A DNA stretch of 64,000 bases, from contig CM020618.1 in the NCBI GenBank assembly GCA_009829735.1, forward strand, positions 43,500,497-43,564,496. The letters are read 5' to 3'. This document shows positions 32,006 to 42,701 of this stretch, in pieces (position 1 is the first letter of the stretch; every line of letters begins with the position of its first letter). Below the pieces are notes generated by a model, which saw only the letters and a list, made by a program, of their open reading frames with translations, made no database searches and was not told the origin of the DNA. Origin of the DNA: Pyropia yezoensis. Lineage: Eukaryota; Rhodophyta; Bangiophyceae; Bangiales; Bangiaceae. Both the position numbers and the translations under genes were made by a program.

Positions 32006-32972
32006 GGCAGACGGTCAACTGATTCTAGCACATGTGTTTCAATGCCGCACATATCTCTGGTGGACTCACTGGATTTGTCAATGGTAACTCCAAGCAATGT
32101 AATTAATTCAATTCGTGTCCTTTGAGTACTTAATCGAAAGCATGATGGGATGGATCAAGTACAGTTTGCTCTGGGCCCGCGCTCATGGTAGGCGGTGGAC
32201 AGTCAACGTTTCGGCAACCGTTCCGAATCGTGGGTCTTTCGCGTCCCCTCTTGGGGCTGCGCTGATTTCGACCGTTGCACGTGTGTGCCGCTTGCCGTTT
32301 CGTCTGCTCACCTTCGCCTCCGCCTCGCGTGTCCTACCCCTCTGTCACACCTCGCTGACTCGCCAGCCCTGTCGCCGTGTTGCCCGTCCCACTCGCGCCC
32401 GTCCCTCCTGGTTTCGTGTCCCCGGCCTGCTTTACTCTTTCCTGAGCCACCGAATACACTCCCGATCCCACCCCCCCTTATTACGTGTCCGCCCCGCGTC
32501 CTTCCCCGATCCCACGCTTGTTACGTGTCCGCACGCCCTCCCCAGTTGCGTCTTCTCCTCCTGTCGCCCGTCTCTTTTCCTGCTGCCTCACGTTTGCCAC
32601 CTGTTAGCTCTTCCCTGCTGCCCCTTCATCTCGCACCCCACCGTCCCTTGGCCTGATTCCGCTGCGGTTTCCGATTGCCTGTTTCCAATACTTCCCCAGC
32701 CTTGACACTCCTTCCCTAGCCATCACACTCCTCACCGAGCCCTCACACTCTCCCCCCGACCTCACTGGGCTAGTGGCGCCTCTTCTTTCTCGCACACCGC
32801 CAGAGCGCGTTTGCACTTCTGCCCTCCACACCCATCCCCGTGCAGCCGGTCGCCGTGCCCATCCTCCAACTGCACTCCTGTTCTACTGCTGTTCCCGCGC
32901 CATTGTCTGGGGCCTTGCTGTTTGCAGGCGCGGCGCCTCTGTGCGGTTCTACTCTCTCCTGGGCGGGTCATC
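32006..32972 (+). promoter_or_regulatory. CT-rich leader of the large ParB-like fragment, with shared GGATCAAGT word
   Basis: GGATCAAGT occurs at about 32,150 here, at about 28,612 and at about 30,360, upstream of three ParB-type starts. From 32,250 to 32,970 the strand is strongly pyrimidine-rich. No coding signal is convincing. The stretch just before the repeats (31,359-31,679) likewise holds no gene. Confidence 0.4.
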
Positions 32973-33999
32973 ATGGCTCGTCTGCGGACTACTTCTGCTC
33001 GTGGCGGGGCCCGTGGTGGAGCTGGAGCTGGTGCTCCCCGTTCTACCCGCTCCCATCGTCGCAGTGGTGAATCTGTCGTCGATGGTGCCGTCTCTGCGGA
33101 TGCGGACGATCGTGCAACCGAGGGCGGCTCAGGCGCCATGCCCGGTGCAGCAGAGGAGGCGGCGGTTAGCGTCCAAGGCCACCGAGTCGGGCGAGGAGCC
33201 ATCGACACGTCTGGTGTCGTCGGCGGCCGGGATGAGACCGCTGCTGTGGATGGCGACCCTGGAGGTCGGGATGGGAAGGACGTGGCTGACGTCTCTGCCC
33301 AGAGGACGATGGGATCGTTGTTGCAGCAGCGGCGTCAAGGTCAGTGGGGAGGCCAAGGATGGAGGCGAAACTGCGGGCGATGGCCGGCGGCGGCGACGAC
33401 GCTGTGTCGGGCGACAAGAGTGAGGCAGAGGGCGCGAAAGAACGGAAGAAGCGGAGAAAGACGACGCGAAGGCGGACGAAGAGGCGGGCAAGGACACAGC
33501 TGTTGCTGGCGAAGCGGATGCCGAGAAAGTTGCGGAGGGAAGCGGAAGCCCTGAAAGACAAGGACAAGGATACCAGCGCCTCTGATCAACGCGAAGTCGA
33601 TGCAAGTGTCGTCGGCAAAGGTGATGTCCTCGGCGGCCGCAGTGGCTCGCCGTCTGAGGAGCGTACCGGCTCGCACAGCGGCAGCGAACACGAGAGCGTG
33701 ACGCCCGACAGCGAGCTATCTGCGCATGCTCGCCGCAGCGGCACGCCAAGGCCGCTGCAAAGCCCCGCAGCGTTATCGACGACTTGAGGGCGCGCGGTTG
33801 GCGTCGTTTCGACGACTGGATCTGCTAGCGGCTCTGACTCGAGCGGCGCCCGCCGCCGCCCGCCGCGCCGGCCGCAGCGGCTGAGGGCAGCGTCTTGCGC
33901 CGGACCGCGTCGTCTGTCGAGATGGACGTGGCCCACGGGGCGGCGCCCAGCGCGGCTCGGTCCGGGACGACGTGGCGGCGGTCAGCAACCAGCCTGGCG
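32973..33999 (+). pseudogene. N-terminal fragment of large ParB-type gene, frameshifted, runs into gap
   Basis: It starts ATCATGGCTCG and reads MARLRTTSARGGARGGAGAG, closely resembling the starts of the two large ParB-oxygenase genes (MARKRSTGSGRGTRGRGGRG and MARSPRKASSRGRGRGGGRR). The following Gly/Ala/Asp-rich segment is continued by an acidic stretch (EEAEKDDAKADEEAGKDTAV) only in another frame, then by a Ser/Gly/Glu stretch in a third, so at least two frameshifts are present. The copy enters the assembly gap before any ParB domain would be reached. Whether the rest exists in the gap is unknown. Confidence 0.55.
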
Positions 34000-34499
34000 N
34001 NNNNNNNNNNNNNNNNNNNNNNNNNNNNNNNNNNNNNNNNNNNNNNNNNNNNNNNNNNNNNNNNNNNNNNNNNNNNNNNNNNNNNNNNNNNNNNNNNNNN
34101 NNNNNNNNNNNNNNNNNNNNNNNNNNNNNNNNNNNNNNNNNNNNNNNNNNNNNNNNNNNNNNNNNNNNNNNNNNNNNNNNNNNNNNNNNNNNNNNNNNNN
34201 NNNNNNNNNNNNNNNNNNNNNNNNNNNNNNNNNNNNNNNNNNNNNNNNNNNNNNNNNNNNNNNNNNNNNNNNNNNNNNNNNNNNNNNNNNNNNNNNNNNN
34301 NNNNNNNNNNNNNNNNNNNNNNNNNNNNNNNNNNNNNNNNNNNNNNNNNNNNNNNNNNNNNNNNNNNNNNNNNNNNNNNNNNNNNNNNNNNNNNNNNNNN
34401 NNNNNNNNNNNNNNNNNNNNNNNNNNNNNNNNNNNNNNNNNNNNNNNNNNNNNNNNNNNNNNNNNNNNNNNNNNNNNNNNNNNNNNNNNNNNNNNNNNN
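34000..34499. other. Assembly gap, 500 N
   Basis: Exactly 500 N, a placeholder size. It separates a gene start on the left from a helicase 3' end on the right that belongs to a different element (E4), so several kilobases are probably missing or collapsed here. Confidence 0.95.
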
Positions 34500-35765
34500 C
34501 GGGAGCTGCGGCTTATCGGACCGTTCCACCATCTCATGTCACTTCTTCCCCCCTTTCACCTGCTGCCGACGCTGCCGGAAGTCTGCCAGACTCCTCTTTG
34601 TGGCGCGCAAAAGAGGCAGCCCCAACCCCAGAGAAGCGGGGGCTAACGTACTCGGGACAGCTTCAAACCCCTCCCCGCCAAGTGCGTCAACGAATGGGTG
34701 CTGCGTCATGGTCGGCGACGACCGGGCGTGGGCAGGCGCCTGCGCCTGAGTCGGGCGGTGGTCGGCAGGCTGTGACACTGGCGGACAGCAGTGGGCGAGC
34801 CACGTCGGCAGGCGGAACGATGGCTGGGCCGGAGCATAGTGCGTTGGTGCAGACTCAACTGGTGCAGGGGCGCCTCGTCGTTGAACGACCACCCGTCGTA
34901 GGCATAGGTGCCCGCCACAGCGACGGGCCCCCGCCCCAGTCGTGGTGCACCGGCCTTGGCGACTAGGCCGTCCGTGGCGGCTGTTGCTCCGGGCACCCTG
35001 GGCACACTGCATGTTGCCAATTGGCAAGTACGGGATGCTACCCTGCAAGCGTTGGAGTTTGGTAGGAGGGCCGCTACGGCGATTATGGACAGCCGCCAGG
35101 CGGATAGTGTTCGGCCTTGTGCAGCATGCTGCGCTCTTCGCGTTCCGTCTGTTCCTGCCCGGCGGCATACGCCCGCCGCCTGTTTCAAGAACATTTGCTG
35201 CTCGTGCTTGCGGACGTCTCGGTACGTGTCGGCGGAATCGGCGGAGCGGCCATTGGAAAACGTGTGCTCAACGCCCAGTGCCGAGTGCAGGAACGTGCCA
35301 CCACCGTGGATTCCTGTGTACCCGGAGGAAGGCGAGCCTGAAGGATCGTGTACGGGTTGTGGGCTCCCACCGAGTGTGGTCATCCCATCTGTTGGGGTTT
35401 TTGGTCTGCACGCTCAAGGACAACGCGGCAATCTCAAGTGCCCATGGGCGTTCACCATCCGCGTGGCAATGCTTCAAATGGCGCGTGCTCGTACGGGCAT
35501 GGCAATGCAACGGCCGCTCTTTTCTGTTGCTCTTCAGCAGCGATGCCACATTGCTTGGACGTGGCCAGAGGAGGCGCTGGGGGCAGAAGACGCGGTCAGG
35601 CGCTGCGTACGTCTCCCTCCACGGAACATCCTCGACTGGGGCGACTCTCTTGACGGTATGTCTTCAAGATCCTTTGCTCAATGGTTGACGTCTGGCACGA
35701 CGTTGCCAAATGTTGTGCTCTTCGCGCCAGTGCTTGCAAAGGCTTTGGGCGTGTTGCCTCTCTAG
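34500..35765 (+). pseudogene. E4 recombinase-helicase 3' remnant (Cys-rich tail)
   Basis: From about 34,960 to the stop the frame encodes the Cys-rich tail of the helicase family: RPCAACCALRV, CFKNICCSCLRT, SCTGCGLPPSV, LKCPWAFTIRVAML and the signature ending LPNVVLFAPVLAKALGV. It is clearly diverged from both E2 and E3, so it is a fourth element, not the missing end of E1. Upstream, a different frame (about 34,598-34,966, with TPPRQ as in E2) looks like the disordered linker, which implies a frameshift. Everything N-terminal lies in the gap or is absent. Confidence 0.75.
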
Positions 35766-35850
35766 TGTTCGTACACGTTAAAGAATGTCGCCGCAATGTA
35801 TCATCGGTACCTGGGGCATGCACACAGGTGGACCCAGGATGGGCATCCCA

Positions 35851-35882
35851 AGTGAGTGTTTATAGTACTATAAACACTCACT
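35851..35882. repeat. Palindrome B, first copy (32-bp perfect palindrome)
   Basis: A perfect 32-bp palindrome with centre GTTTATAGTACTATAAAC and outer arms AGTGAGT/ACTCACT. It lies 85 bp after the E4 helicase stop, the position occupied by repeat A in E2 and palindrome C in E3. The same palindrome recurs four times in the intergenic region after the next gene. Confidence 0.85.
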
Positions 35883-36427
35883 CGGGTCGGCCTCCGAGTC
35901 CTGACAGTCGATTCAGTTCGAAAATATTTTAATAGTACTTGTTGTACCATGATTTCGAATTGGTAGTATTCAGGTCTCAAGTGTCAAATGCGCAGCAAAT
36001 TTCCAGACTTTGGTCAGCGGAACGCTCCTTTTTCTGCCCAGGGCATACTCGTGACGACATTGAGGCGGCCTCTCTGAGCTGCGATTATGCAGAGCCGCGT
36101 GAGGAGGGGTGTGGCTTGTGGCTTTACGCGCCATTTGGTATGCTGTGTCGTCCATTTGTTCCTTGTGAATGGTTTCGATTGTATGAAATTACGAGTAAAT
36201 CTTCTTGGGGGGGGTCAGTCGCCGACGGAACGTTTACAGTACTGGAAACTGCCTTGACTCTTTTTCCTTCGGCGATGACGCGCGTGGTGCCCCCGTGCTC
36301 TGCCGTCTTGGAGTCTGCGTTGCATGCTGTCGTGCATGCGTTTGTCCCCTCTGCAGCTGTTTCACCCCGCGATCTCTGTGCGGCTGGCGTGTGCGCTTCT
36401 GTGTGTTCGCTCGCGGCGCGGGCGTGA
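35883..36427 (+). other. Spacer upstream of tandem repeats, no supported gene
   Basis: Open frames here (for example at 35,939-36,427) lack domain signal and run into the repeat block. The sequence likely belongs to the promoter region of the large ParB-oxygenase gene. Confidence 0.4.
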
Positions 36428-36900
36428 GTGGTGCTGCTGTGCGGTGCCTGGGGGCATCGCTGGCAGCCGTGTGTCGGTTGTGTGTGTGGGTGAGAGGTGT
36501 GTGTTTGGGCGTAGGTGGCTCTGACGCCCGCCAGGTGGCGGTGGGTCCGTGCTTGCGTCTGCGGCCTGAGGGTGGTGCTTGGCCGTCTGCCTAGCGGGGC
36601 CGAGTGCAGCGGTGCAGCTCGGCGGGGGCCTGTGTGGTGCTGCTGTGCGGTGCCTGGGGGCATCGCTGGCAGCCGTGTGTCTGTTGTGCGTGTGGGTGAG
36701 AGGTGTGTGTTTGGGCGTAGGTGGCTCTGACGCCCGCCAGGTGGCGGTGGGTCCGTGCCTGCGTCTGCGGCCTGAGGGTGGTGCTTGGCCGTCTGCCTCG
36801 CGGGGCCGAGTGCAGCGGTGCAGCTCGGCGGGGGCGTGTGTGGTACAGCTGTGGGGTTGGAGGTGGCATCGCGGGCAGCCGTGTGTGTCCGCCGGGCGTG
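36428..36900 (+). repeat. 206-bp tandem repeat, two full copies plus part
   Basis: Units start at 36,428 and 36,634 with GTGGTGCTGCTGTGCGGTGC, and a third, diverging unit starts at 36,840. The period is 206 bp. The block is G- and T-rich and lies 235-700 bp before the ATG of the ParB-oxygenase gene. No equivalent is seen in E3. Confidence 0.8.
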
Positions 36901-37134
36901 TGGGTGGTGGGTGTGTTTGGGCGTACTTTGCGGTGACGAGGCCCGCTGTAGTTGGGCGTGGAGGTGGCTGGCGTCCGCGATAGGGCGCAGCGCCCGAGTG
37001 GTTGTGCGCTCTTTTGCGCGAGGCAGGCTGGCTGCAGGGTGGGCGGCGAACGCTGGGGAGCCGGTTTGGTGGGAGATCGCGGCTGCTCTTGCCGAATTCT
37101 TGCCGCGCGCGCGCGGCAGACTCTCTCTGCGCCG

Positions 37135-40100
37135 ATGGCGCGCAAGCGTTCGACCGGATCCGGTCGTGGAACGCGCGGTCGCGGCGGTCGTGGGCGTGGT
37201 CAGGGTCGCGGGGCGGCGGTCGCAGCGGAAGTGGGCGCGGGTGAAAGCTCCGGGGATATTGTTGCCGCCCGTGCTTCGTCTCCTAGTGACAAGGATCGCG
37301 GCCATGGCGGCAACGCCCCTTCAGCTGTTGGTGAGGCTGCCGTGGGCGGTGGCGGTGGCGCTGCCGAGGCAGTAATGCTGGGTGTCGGCCTGACCTCTGC
37401 GGGTTCTAAAGGCCGCGGCGGAGACCGTGGCGGCGGCGGGGTTTCAAGCGGTGGTGAGGACCAAGCTGCTGGGGCTGTGGACGGTAGCCAGCGCCCTGGA
37501 CGTGGCGGTCGTGGCGGTGGTGGTGGCCGTGGCGGCGGCCGCGTGGGAGGCGGCCGCGGAGGCGATCGTGGCGGTGAGGCGTCAAGCGCTGGTGCTGTTG
37601 GACCTGTGCGGGGCCCCTCCGGCACGGGCGGAGGCTCCCCATCTTCTGCTGACCGGGAGCCGCGCCGCAGTGTCGCCGGTTCTGCTTACGGTCGAGCGGA
37701 CCGTGCCAACGAGAGTTCCTCGGCATCATCCGGTGACCTCGACGAGGTGACGCGTCGTACTCACACTCGGGCTGCCCGACCCGGCGGTGGCCCAACGGAG
37801 GACCAACATGCCCAGCGCCGGGCGGTACGTCTTGCGGAATCGGAACCGTCGGCCGAGGCGGGTCGCTTAGCGTCGGACAATGACGACGCGGAAGAGGAAG
37901 GCGATGTTTTGAGGCAGCGCTCGGGCGGCGATAACGTCGACACCGTCGACGACACGTTTGTTAACGACATTGATGAAGGCAACGTGGACGCTGGCAGCGA
38001 CGCGTTTCGAGAGCTCCCGAACGATGACAAGATCGTCCCCAAGATGACGCTGAAGCCCAAGTCACAGCTGTACAAGGTTCGCTCCGAGGTCATCCAGCTG
38101 GACAAGGTCGACTTCCTCGAGAACACGGCGCGCGAGATCTCCGACAAGTGGGTCAACAACTTCATTCGAAAGTTTACCAGCTTTGGCTACATCCCTACGA
38201 ATGGCGTCATTCAAGTGACGCCCAACCCAAAGAAGCCTGGGCGGTACATCCTTGTCGACGGGGCCCACCGGCTGACGGCGCTGTGCATCATCCTTGAGCG
38301 TAAGCTCAAAGACCAGTTTGGCAGCGCGCCGGCTTCCGCTGTGGAAATGGCAGTCAAGGAGCTCAAGGACGGCAAGCCCATGACAGACGTGGAGATTCTC
38401 TTCGAGGCAGGAGCCGCCAATGGGGGGGCCCTCACGCCTCTGCCTATGTCCACCGGCCATCAGCTGCAGTGGTCCACCCACATCATGGGGGCCATGGCGA
38501 GGACGCAGAACTTGCAGCTGGCGCCGGGCAATGTGAACGTGGGAAAAACGGCAGAGCAGCTGCTCAAGAGCGGCAACGTGCCGAGCTCCAACAAGGGTGT
38601 CCCCGTGCAGCTGCAGTCCCTCAAGCGGTTCGTCACAATCGGTATCATGCTGGCGGTGAGTCCGCTCACGAAGGAGCGCCTGATGCGCTACCTGACCATC
38701 CTGGAAGCCGACCGAATGATGGTGCGGGCGATCAAGAAGAAAAAGGACCGGCCTGCGCCTCAAGCGGGGGAAAGCTCCCTGGCCTGCGAGGGGCTGGTCT
38801 CCCCGGCGTTCATCTTTTGTCCTGGAACGCCCCGTGAGGATGCAGACATTGTGCGCGACAAGATGCTCGAGATTGCGTGGTTGTGGACGGGGGTGGCCAA
38901 GCCTGCTGGTCTGCCGCCGAACCGGCTCAAGCAAGGGTGCGACAGTATGTTCTTTACTGTCCTCTTGGTCTTCCTCAACCGCCTGCGTGTCGCAGTGCGG
39001 GTGGCCAAGCGTCAGCTGGAAGGCGCGTCGGCGCAGCAGGTGGCGAGCACTCTGGCGGCGCGCAAGCAGTACGTTGAAAAGGTGATTGAGCGCAAGCGCG
39101 CCATTGACAACATCGAGTCCCCGGCCGAGCGGGACGCACTTCGTCGTGAGCGGCGTATCACAGCGCGCAACGCCCCCCGGCAGAAGCGGATTGACAAGTT
39201 GCAGCAGAAGCAGCCGGACGGGTATCAAGTCAAGATCCTGCGGCTCATGAGCGCTATGAACAAGGAGACGGGCAGCATAGCCAGCGACTCTGAGTCGTCG
39301 CAGGAGGATGAAGCTGCTCGTGACTTGCTTGTCCATGGCTCCTACGAGGTTGGCCCGGACTTTGATATGGCCAACATGTGGGGTCTTGTGCACCCCTTCC
39401 TTGGCGGCGAGACAATGTCAGCGCACCTGACTGCCCTCTTTATGGAGTACGACGTGAACGACGTAGAAGGTGGGGGCACTCTGGTCGAGTCCGCATCCGA
39501 CGTAGAGGCCTCGGACGACGACGAACAAGAGGAGCTGGAGGAAGACGAGGAGGAGGCGGACCCGGGCGGGCGTAAGAGCAAGGGCAAGCGCCAGTCAGCG
39601 GGTCGGACTGCAGGCAAGGGCAAAGGCCAGGGCAAGGGCAAGAAAGGCAAGGCCCTCGGCGTGAAGCGCGGCGCCACCGAGTCTGTTGGCGTCGAGGCGG
39701 CCCGCGCCCATGGATTTTTCAAGAAGCACTGGGGTGACTGGTGTGCCCTGATCGCGGAATGGGTGCGGCCGACAATGCCGCCAGATCCCACCCCACCGAC
39801 GCCGTTGCCCGCACGTCGTGCCCTCGCCGGCGGTGGCGGCGTCAATGTGAGTGGCACAGGCGGCAACACCGAAGGCGACGCTGCGGCACCCAATCAAGTT
39901 GACGCCGGACCTGGAGGGGCCGCAACCCGAAGCGGAGGTGACGCTGTCGACGCCGACGGTGGTAGCGGTGGCAAAGAGGGTGCCGACGTTGGGGCGGGCG
40001 GCCCTGGAAAGGTGTCTTCACCGTCGGGCCAAGCGGTGGGTGATGGCGGCCCGCCTTCTTCGTCTGTCCCGCCTGCCGAGCAAGCCGGTCCAAGAGGGCC

Positions 40101-42198
40101 CTCCGACAACGTCGATCCCGCGGCGGTCCAGAAAGAACCAGACGCCGTAATCGTGGCGGCCGGACCCTCGGTGGGTGGTGGCGGAGAGGAAGGCCCAGGT
40201 GGAGTCAGCGGTGACGCTCGAGACGAGATTGCTCCTTTGCGCCCGCCAACCAGTACGAACACGGCGACTGGCGGTGCTCCTGGAGGTCCTCAGCCATCTG
40301 CAGAGCGGCCCCCCGAGCCCGCCACGAACGAGGTGGCGGGCATGACGCCTGGTCATGAACAACCGCCAACGCCTTCACCCGCTGCCGCCGTCGGCTCTAT
40401 CGAGCCAGGTCGGGCGGCCACGGCGCCCTCAACGCCCGGTGGAGGACAACCGCCGGCTCTTGCCACAGCGGCTGCTGCCGTCGCCCCTGTAGAGCCGTGT
40501 CGGGCGGGCACCGCGCCTACAACGGCTGGTGGGGGACATCCGTCGGCGATGCCAGCAGCTGCTGCGGTCGCCCGCGTCGACACGGGTCGGGCGGAGACGA
40601 CGCCCACGACGGAAGGTGGTGGCACAAAGCGGCCGGCACCTGATGGCGGCTCGGATTGTCCAGATGGGGCGAGCAAACGGTCGCGGGCGGTAGGGTCATC
40701 CGACGGCGGTGGCGGTGACAAAGCAGCGGGCTCTGCGGAGAATGCACCATCCTCACGTGGAGTGGAAGGGGACGGTGGTTCCACGGGTGCCGATGCGTTC
40801 CCGCAACCGCCGCCCGACATGCCAGACACGCCCGCGCAGATGTCGCGAGCCGACCGGCAGAGAATGGCGACCCGGAAGACGTCAGACCTGCCTCGCTTTG
40901 CCGAGCTTCTACCAGATGACCACCCGGCTCGTGGCGTTGTCGACACCGAGGACTTCTTTGCCATTGACCAGCACGTCACGCTTTATGGGCGCTGGGAGGT
41001 CACTCACGGCATCGCTTCGGAGCAGCCCTACATGTGGAATATTAACGACGCCCCGTCCGAGATTGAGCGCCACGTGACGGCGGCGGAGGTCCACGCGCGG
41101 CTGCTGTACACGGTAGGGCACGAGGAACTTCACGAGCGGGGCTACACGATCTACACGAACGCGCTGCGGACGGGGACACCATCGCGGACTCGGTTTCACC
41201 TTCGTTCATACCTGCGTCACTTCCACCAGGCTTTACCAGACGAGGCCACCTTGCGGGAACGTCATGAGGCCGACGTCCTCGACGCCACGGAGTTTTGCTT
41301 CATCCACAACAGGGTGGCCGTCGACGATCCCGCGATTGCAAGCCGTGGCGAAGGGCGGCTGATGACAACGGCGCAGTACCTCGCCAGCGAGCTGCAACGC
41401 GCCAGTCGCGAGGTATACATGAGTAAGCAGAACGTCGACCTCTTCCTTGCTGCGATTGTTTGGAGGACTCTTCATGGCGGGATCCAGCGCAACAACCGGC
41501 GCATTGGTCCTATGTGCATCCCTCGCACCGGGTCCCGTCTTCTTGTGACGACCAAGGGCGCTGAACGTCAGCGGCCGCACACCGACACTCCTATTCCTGA
41601 CGGCGCGTACGGACCTGATGTGGCGGAAGAGCTTCGTCCTGTTGAAGTTGGGGCAGGTACTCCTCCGCTGACACAAGTTCCTGAGCACTTGGCGGCGCAG
41701 CATCTTGCGGCGTCGTTTGAAAACCAATCACCTGCTTCGTCCAGCCGGGATGCAGGATCTCATGCGGCACCGTCGTACTTTGTCATGGCGTCGGCGGAAG
41801 ACGGGTTTCCACTTTGGGTGTGGCCGGACAGCCATAACCATGCTTGTCGACTTCGTGATGGCATGGCGGGCAAGTCGGTTCCGCCTCCGGCTCGTCTGCT
41901 GCAAATTCCTCCCTACTCGGTCCTGATTGTCCGTGGTGACCTGGTGCACGCTGGTGCTGCTGATGTTGACGATCACTACCGGCATGGTCTCTGCGGCGTC
42001 AAGAAGGTTCGTAGTTACTACCGGCGCAACATCCGTGCACACATGTACGTGCGGAAAGTTGGTGACACCATTCAGGACGCCATCTATCCGGCGCCCGACG
42101 TCTTTACCTTTCTTCCGCCGGCGCGGGGTGGTGGCGAAGCCACGGAGGCTGCCGGGTCAACTAGAGTGAATTCTGGAGGAATGGTGATCGAAGAGTGA
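37135..42198 (+). CDS. Large ParB-like / 2OG-Fe(II) oxygenase-like protein, E4 copy (1,687 aa)
   Basis: The start at 37135 (MARKRSTGSG) was chosen because the other large copies begin alike after a leader; 61 upstream in-frame codons are discarded. The N-terminal 300 residues are disordered, rich in RGG/GRG and then acidic. A ParB-like domain spans about 320-480: VIQLDKVDFLEN, FTSFGYIPTNGVIQV, RYILVDGAHRLTALCIILE (D375), KPMTDVEILFEA. A helical region follows, with an acidic and Lys/Gly-rich stretch and a long Pro/Ala/Gly linker. The C-terminal part (about 1240-1670) has an iron site HxD at RPHTDTP (H1482, D1484), a distal His in RGDLVHAG (H1605) and a candidate 2-oxoglutarate Arg in RAHMYV (R1634), as in 2OG-Fe(II) dioxygenases. 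Substrate is unknown; demethylation of DNA or histone is a guess. It is uninterrupted and looks functional. Palindrome B flanks it on both sides. Confidence 0.72.
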   Translation: MARKRSTGSGRGTRGRGGRGRGQGRGAAVAAEVGAGESSGDIVAARASSPSDKDRGHGGNAPSAVGEAAVGGGGGAAEAVMLGVGLTSAGSKGRGGDRGGGGVSSGGEDQAAGAVDGSQRPGRGGRGGGGGRGGGRVGGGRGGDRGGEASSAGAVGPVRGPSGTGGGSPSSADREPRRSVAGSAYGRADRANESSSASSGDLDEVTRRTHTRAARPGGGPTEDQHAQRRAVRLAESEPSAEAGRLASDNDDAEEEGDVLRQRSGGDNVDTVDDTFVNDIDEGNVDAGSDAFRELPNDDKIVPKMTLKPKSQLYKVRSEVIQLDKVDFLENTAREISDKWVNNFIRKFTSFGYIPTNGVIQVTPNPKKPGRYILVDGAHRLTALCIILERKLKDQFGSAPASAVEMAVKELKDGKPMTDVEILFEAGAANGGALTPLPMSTGHQLQWSTHIMGAMARTQNLQLAPGNVNVGKTAEQLLKSGNVPSSNKGVPVQLQSLKRFVTIGIMLAVSPLTKERLMRYLTILEADRMMVRAIKKKKDRPAPQAGESSLACEGLVSPAFIFCPGTPREDADIVRDKMLEIAWLWTGVAKPAGLPPNRLKQGCDSMFFTVLLVFLNRLRVAVRVAKRQLEGASAQQVASTLAARKQYVEKVIERKRAIDNIESPAERDALRRERRITARNAPRQKRIDKLQQKQPDGYQVKILRLMSAMNKETGSIASDSESSQEDEAARDLLVHGSYEVGPDFDMANMWGLVHPFLGGETMSAHLTALFMEYDVNDVEGGGTLVESASDVEASDDDEQEELEEDEEEADPGGRKSKGKRQSAGRTAGKGKGQGKGKKGKALGVKRGATESVGVEAARAHGFFKKHWGDWCALIAEWVRPTMPPDPTPPTPLPARRALAGGGGVNVSGTGGNTEGDAAAPNQVDAGPGGAATRSGGDAVDADGGSGGKEGADVGAGGPGKVSSPSGQAVGDGGPPSSSVPPAEQAGPRGPSDNVDPAAVQKEPDAVIVAAGPSVGGGGEEGPGGVSGDARDEIAPLRPPTSTNTATGGAPGGPQPSAERPPEPATNEVAGMTPGHEQPPTPSPAAAVGSIEPGRAATAPSTPGGGQPPALATAAAAVAPVEPCRAGTAPTTAGGGHPSAMPAAAAVARVDTGRAETTPTTEGGGTKRPAPDGGSDCPDGASKRSRAVGSSDGGGGDKAAGSAENAPSSRGVEGDGGSTGADAFPQPPPDMPDTPAQMSRADRQRMATRKTSDLPRFAELLPDDHPARGVVDTEDFFAIDQHVTLYGRWEVTHGIASEQPYMWNINDAPSEIERHVTAAEVHARLLYTVGHEELHERGYTIYTNALRTGTPSRTRFHLRSYLRHFHQALPDEATLRERHEADVLDATEFCFIHNRVAVDDPAIASRGEGRLMTTAQYLASELQRASREVYMSKQNVDLFLAAIVWRTLHGGIQRNNRRIGPMCIPRTGSRLLVTTKGAERQRPHTDTPIPDGAYGPDVAEELRPVEVGAGTPPLTQVPEHLAAQHLAASFENQSPASSSRDAGSHAAPSYFVMASAEDGFPLWVWPDSHNHACRLRDGMAGKSVPPPARLLQIPPYSVLIVRGDLVHAGAADVDDHYRHGLCGVKKVRSYYRRNIRAHMYVRKVGDTIQDAIYPAPDVFTFLPPARGGGEATEAAGSTRVNSGGMVIEE

Positions 42199-42390
42199 AG
42201 AGGAAGATGCGCGAGTAAGAGATTGTGGGGCACAATGAGCCTTGGGCATGTATGCGTATCTGCTTTGCATCATGATGGCATTGTTGCAGGATTCTCGAGC
42301 GCTCTGTCGGTGACTGTTGCATTGACCAAAATGCACTTGGACGTAGCGAGTCAGACATACCAAATGGAACGACAACACCCAGGTCGACCA

Positions 42391-42701
42391 AGTCAGTGTT
42401 TATAGTACTATAAACACTCACTTGGGTAAGGCCTGTAGACGACCGAGGTGCTCAGATCCACGTGCGCCACGTGGATCAAGGCAACACGTGGCAGTCTTGA
42501 GTGAGTGTTTATAGTACTATAAACACTCACTTGGGTCAGGCCTGTAAACGACCAAGGTGCTGAGATCCACGTGAGCCACGTGGATCAAGGCAACACGTGG
42601 CAATCTTGAGTGAGTGTTTATAGTACTATAAACACTCACTTGGGTCAGGCCTGTAGACGACGAAGGTGCTCAGATCCACGTGAGCCACGCGGATCAAGGC
42701 A
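42391..42701. repeat. Three 109-bp repeats each carrying palindrome B
   Basis: Units start at 42,391, 42,500 and 42,609. Each begins with the 32-bp palindrome B (first copy with one mismatch in the outer arm) and contains a second inverted repeat, GATCCACGTG and CACGTGGATC separated by 3 bp (first copy 42,455-42,477; one arm decayed in the last unit). The array is between the ParB-oxygenase and methyltransferase-SET genes. Two different palindromes per unit suggest sites for two dimeric proteins. Confidence 0.85.

Larger units (their letters stand above)
20252..33999 (+). mobile_element. Element E2: recombinase-helicase, two small ParB-like genes, large ParB-like fragment
   Basis: The left end is exact because it interrupts a known sequence: E1 reads TTTATCC then TAACATA, whereas the uninterrupted gene reads TTTATCC then ACGATGG. 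The element contains an intact recombinase-helicase gene, a repeat array, two small ParB-like genes, a second array of the same repeat and a decayed large ParB-like gene that runs into the first assembly gap. Its right end is not identified and may lie in or past the gap. Membership of the parts after 28 kb rests on the same gene order in the other two units. Confidence 0.65.

Noticed and set aside
34500..35765. The helicase tail here as the missing 3' part of E1
   Set aside because: E1 and E2 are almost identical over 820 residues, whereas this tail is strongly diverged from E2, so it belongs to another element.
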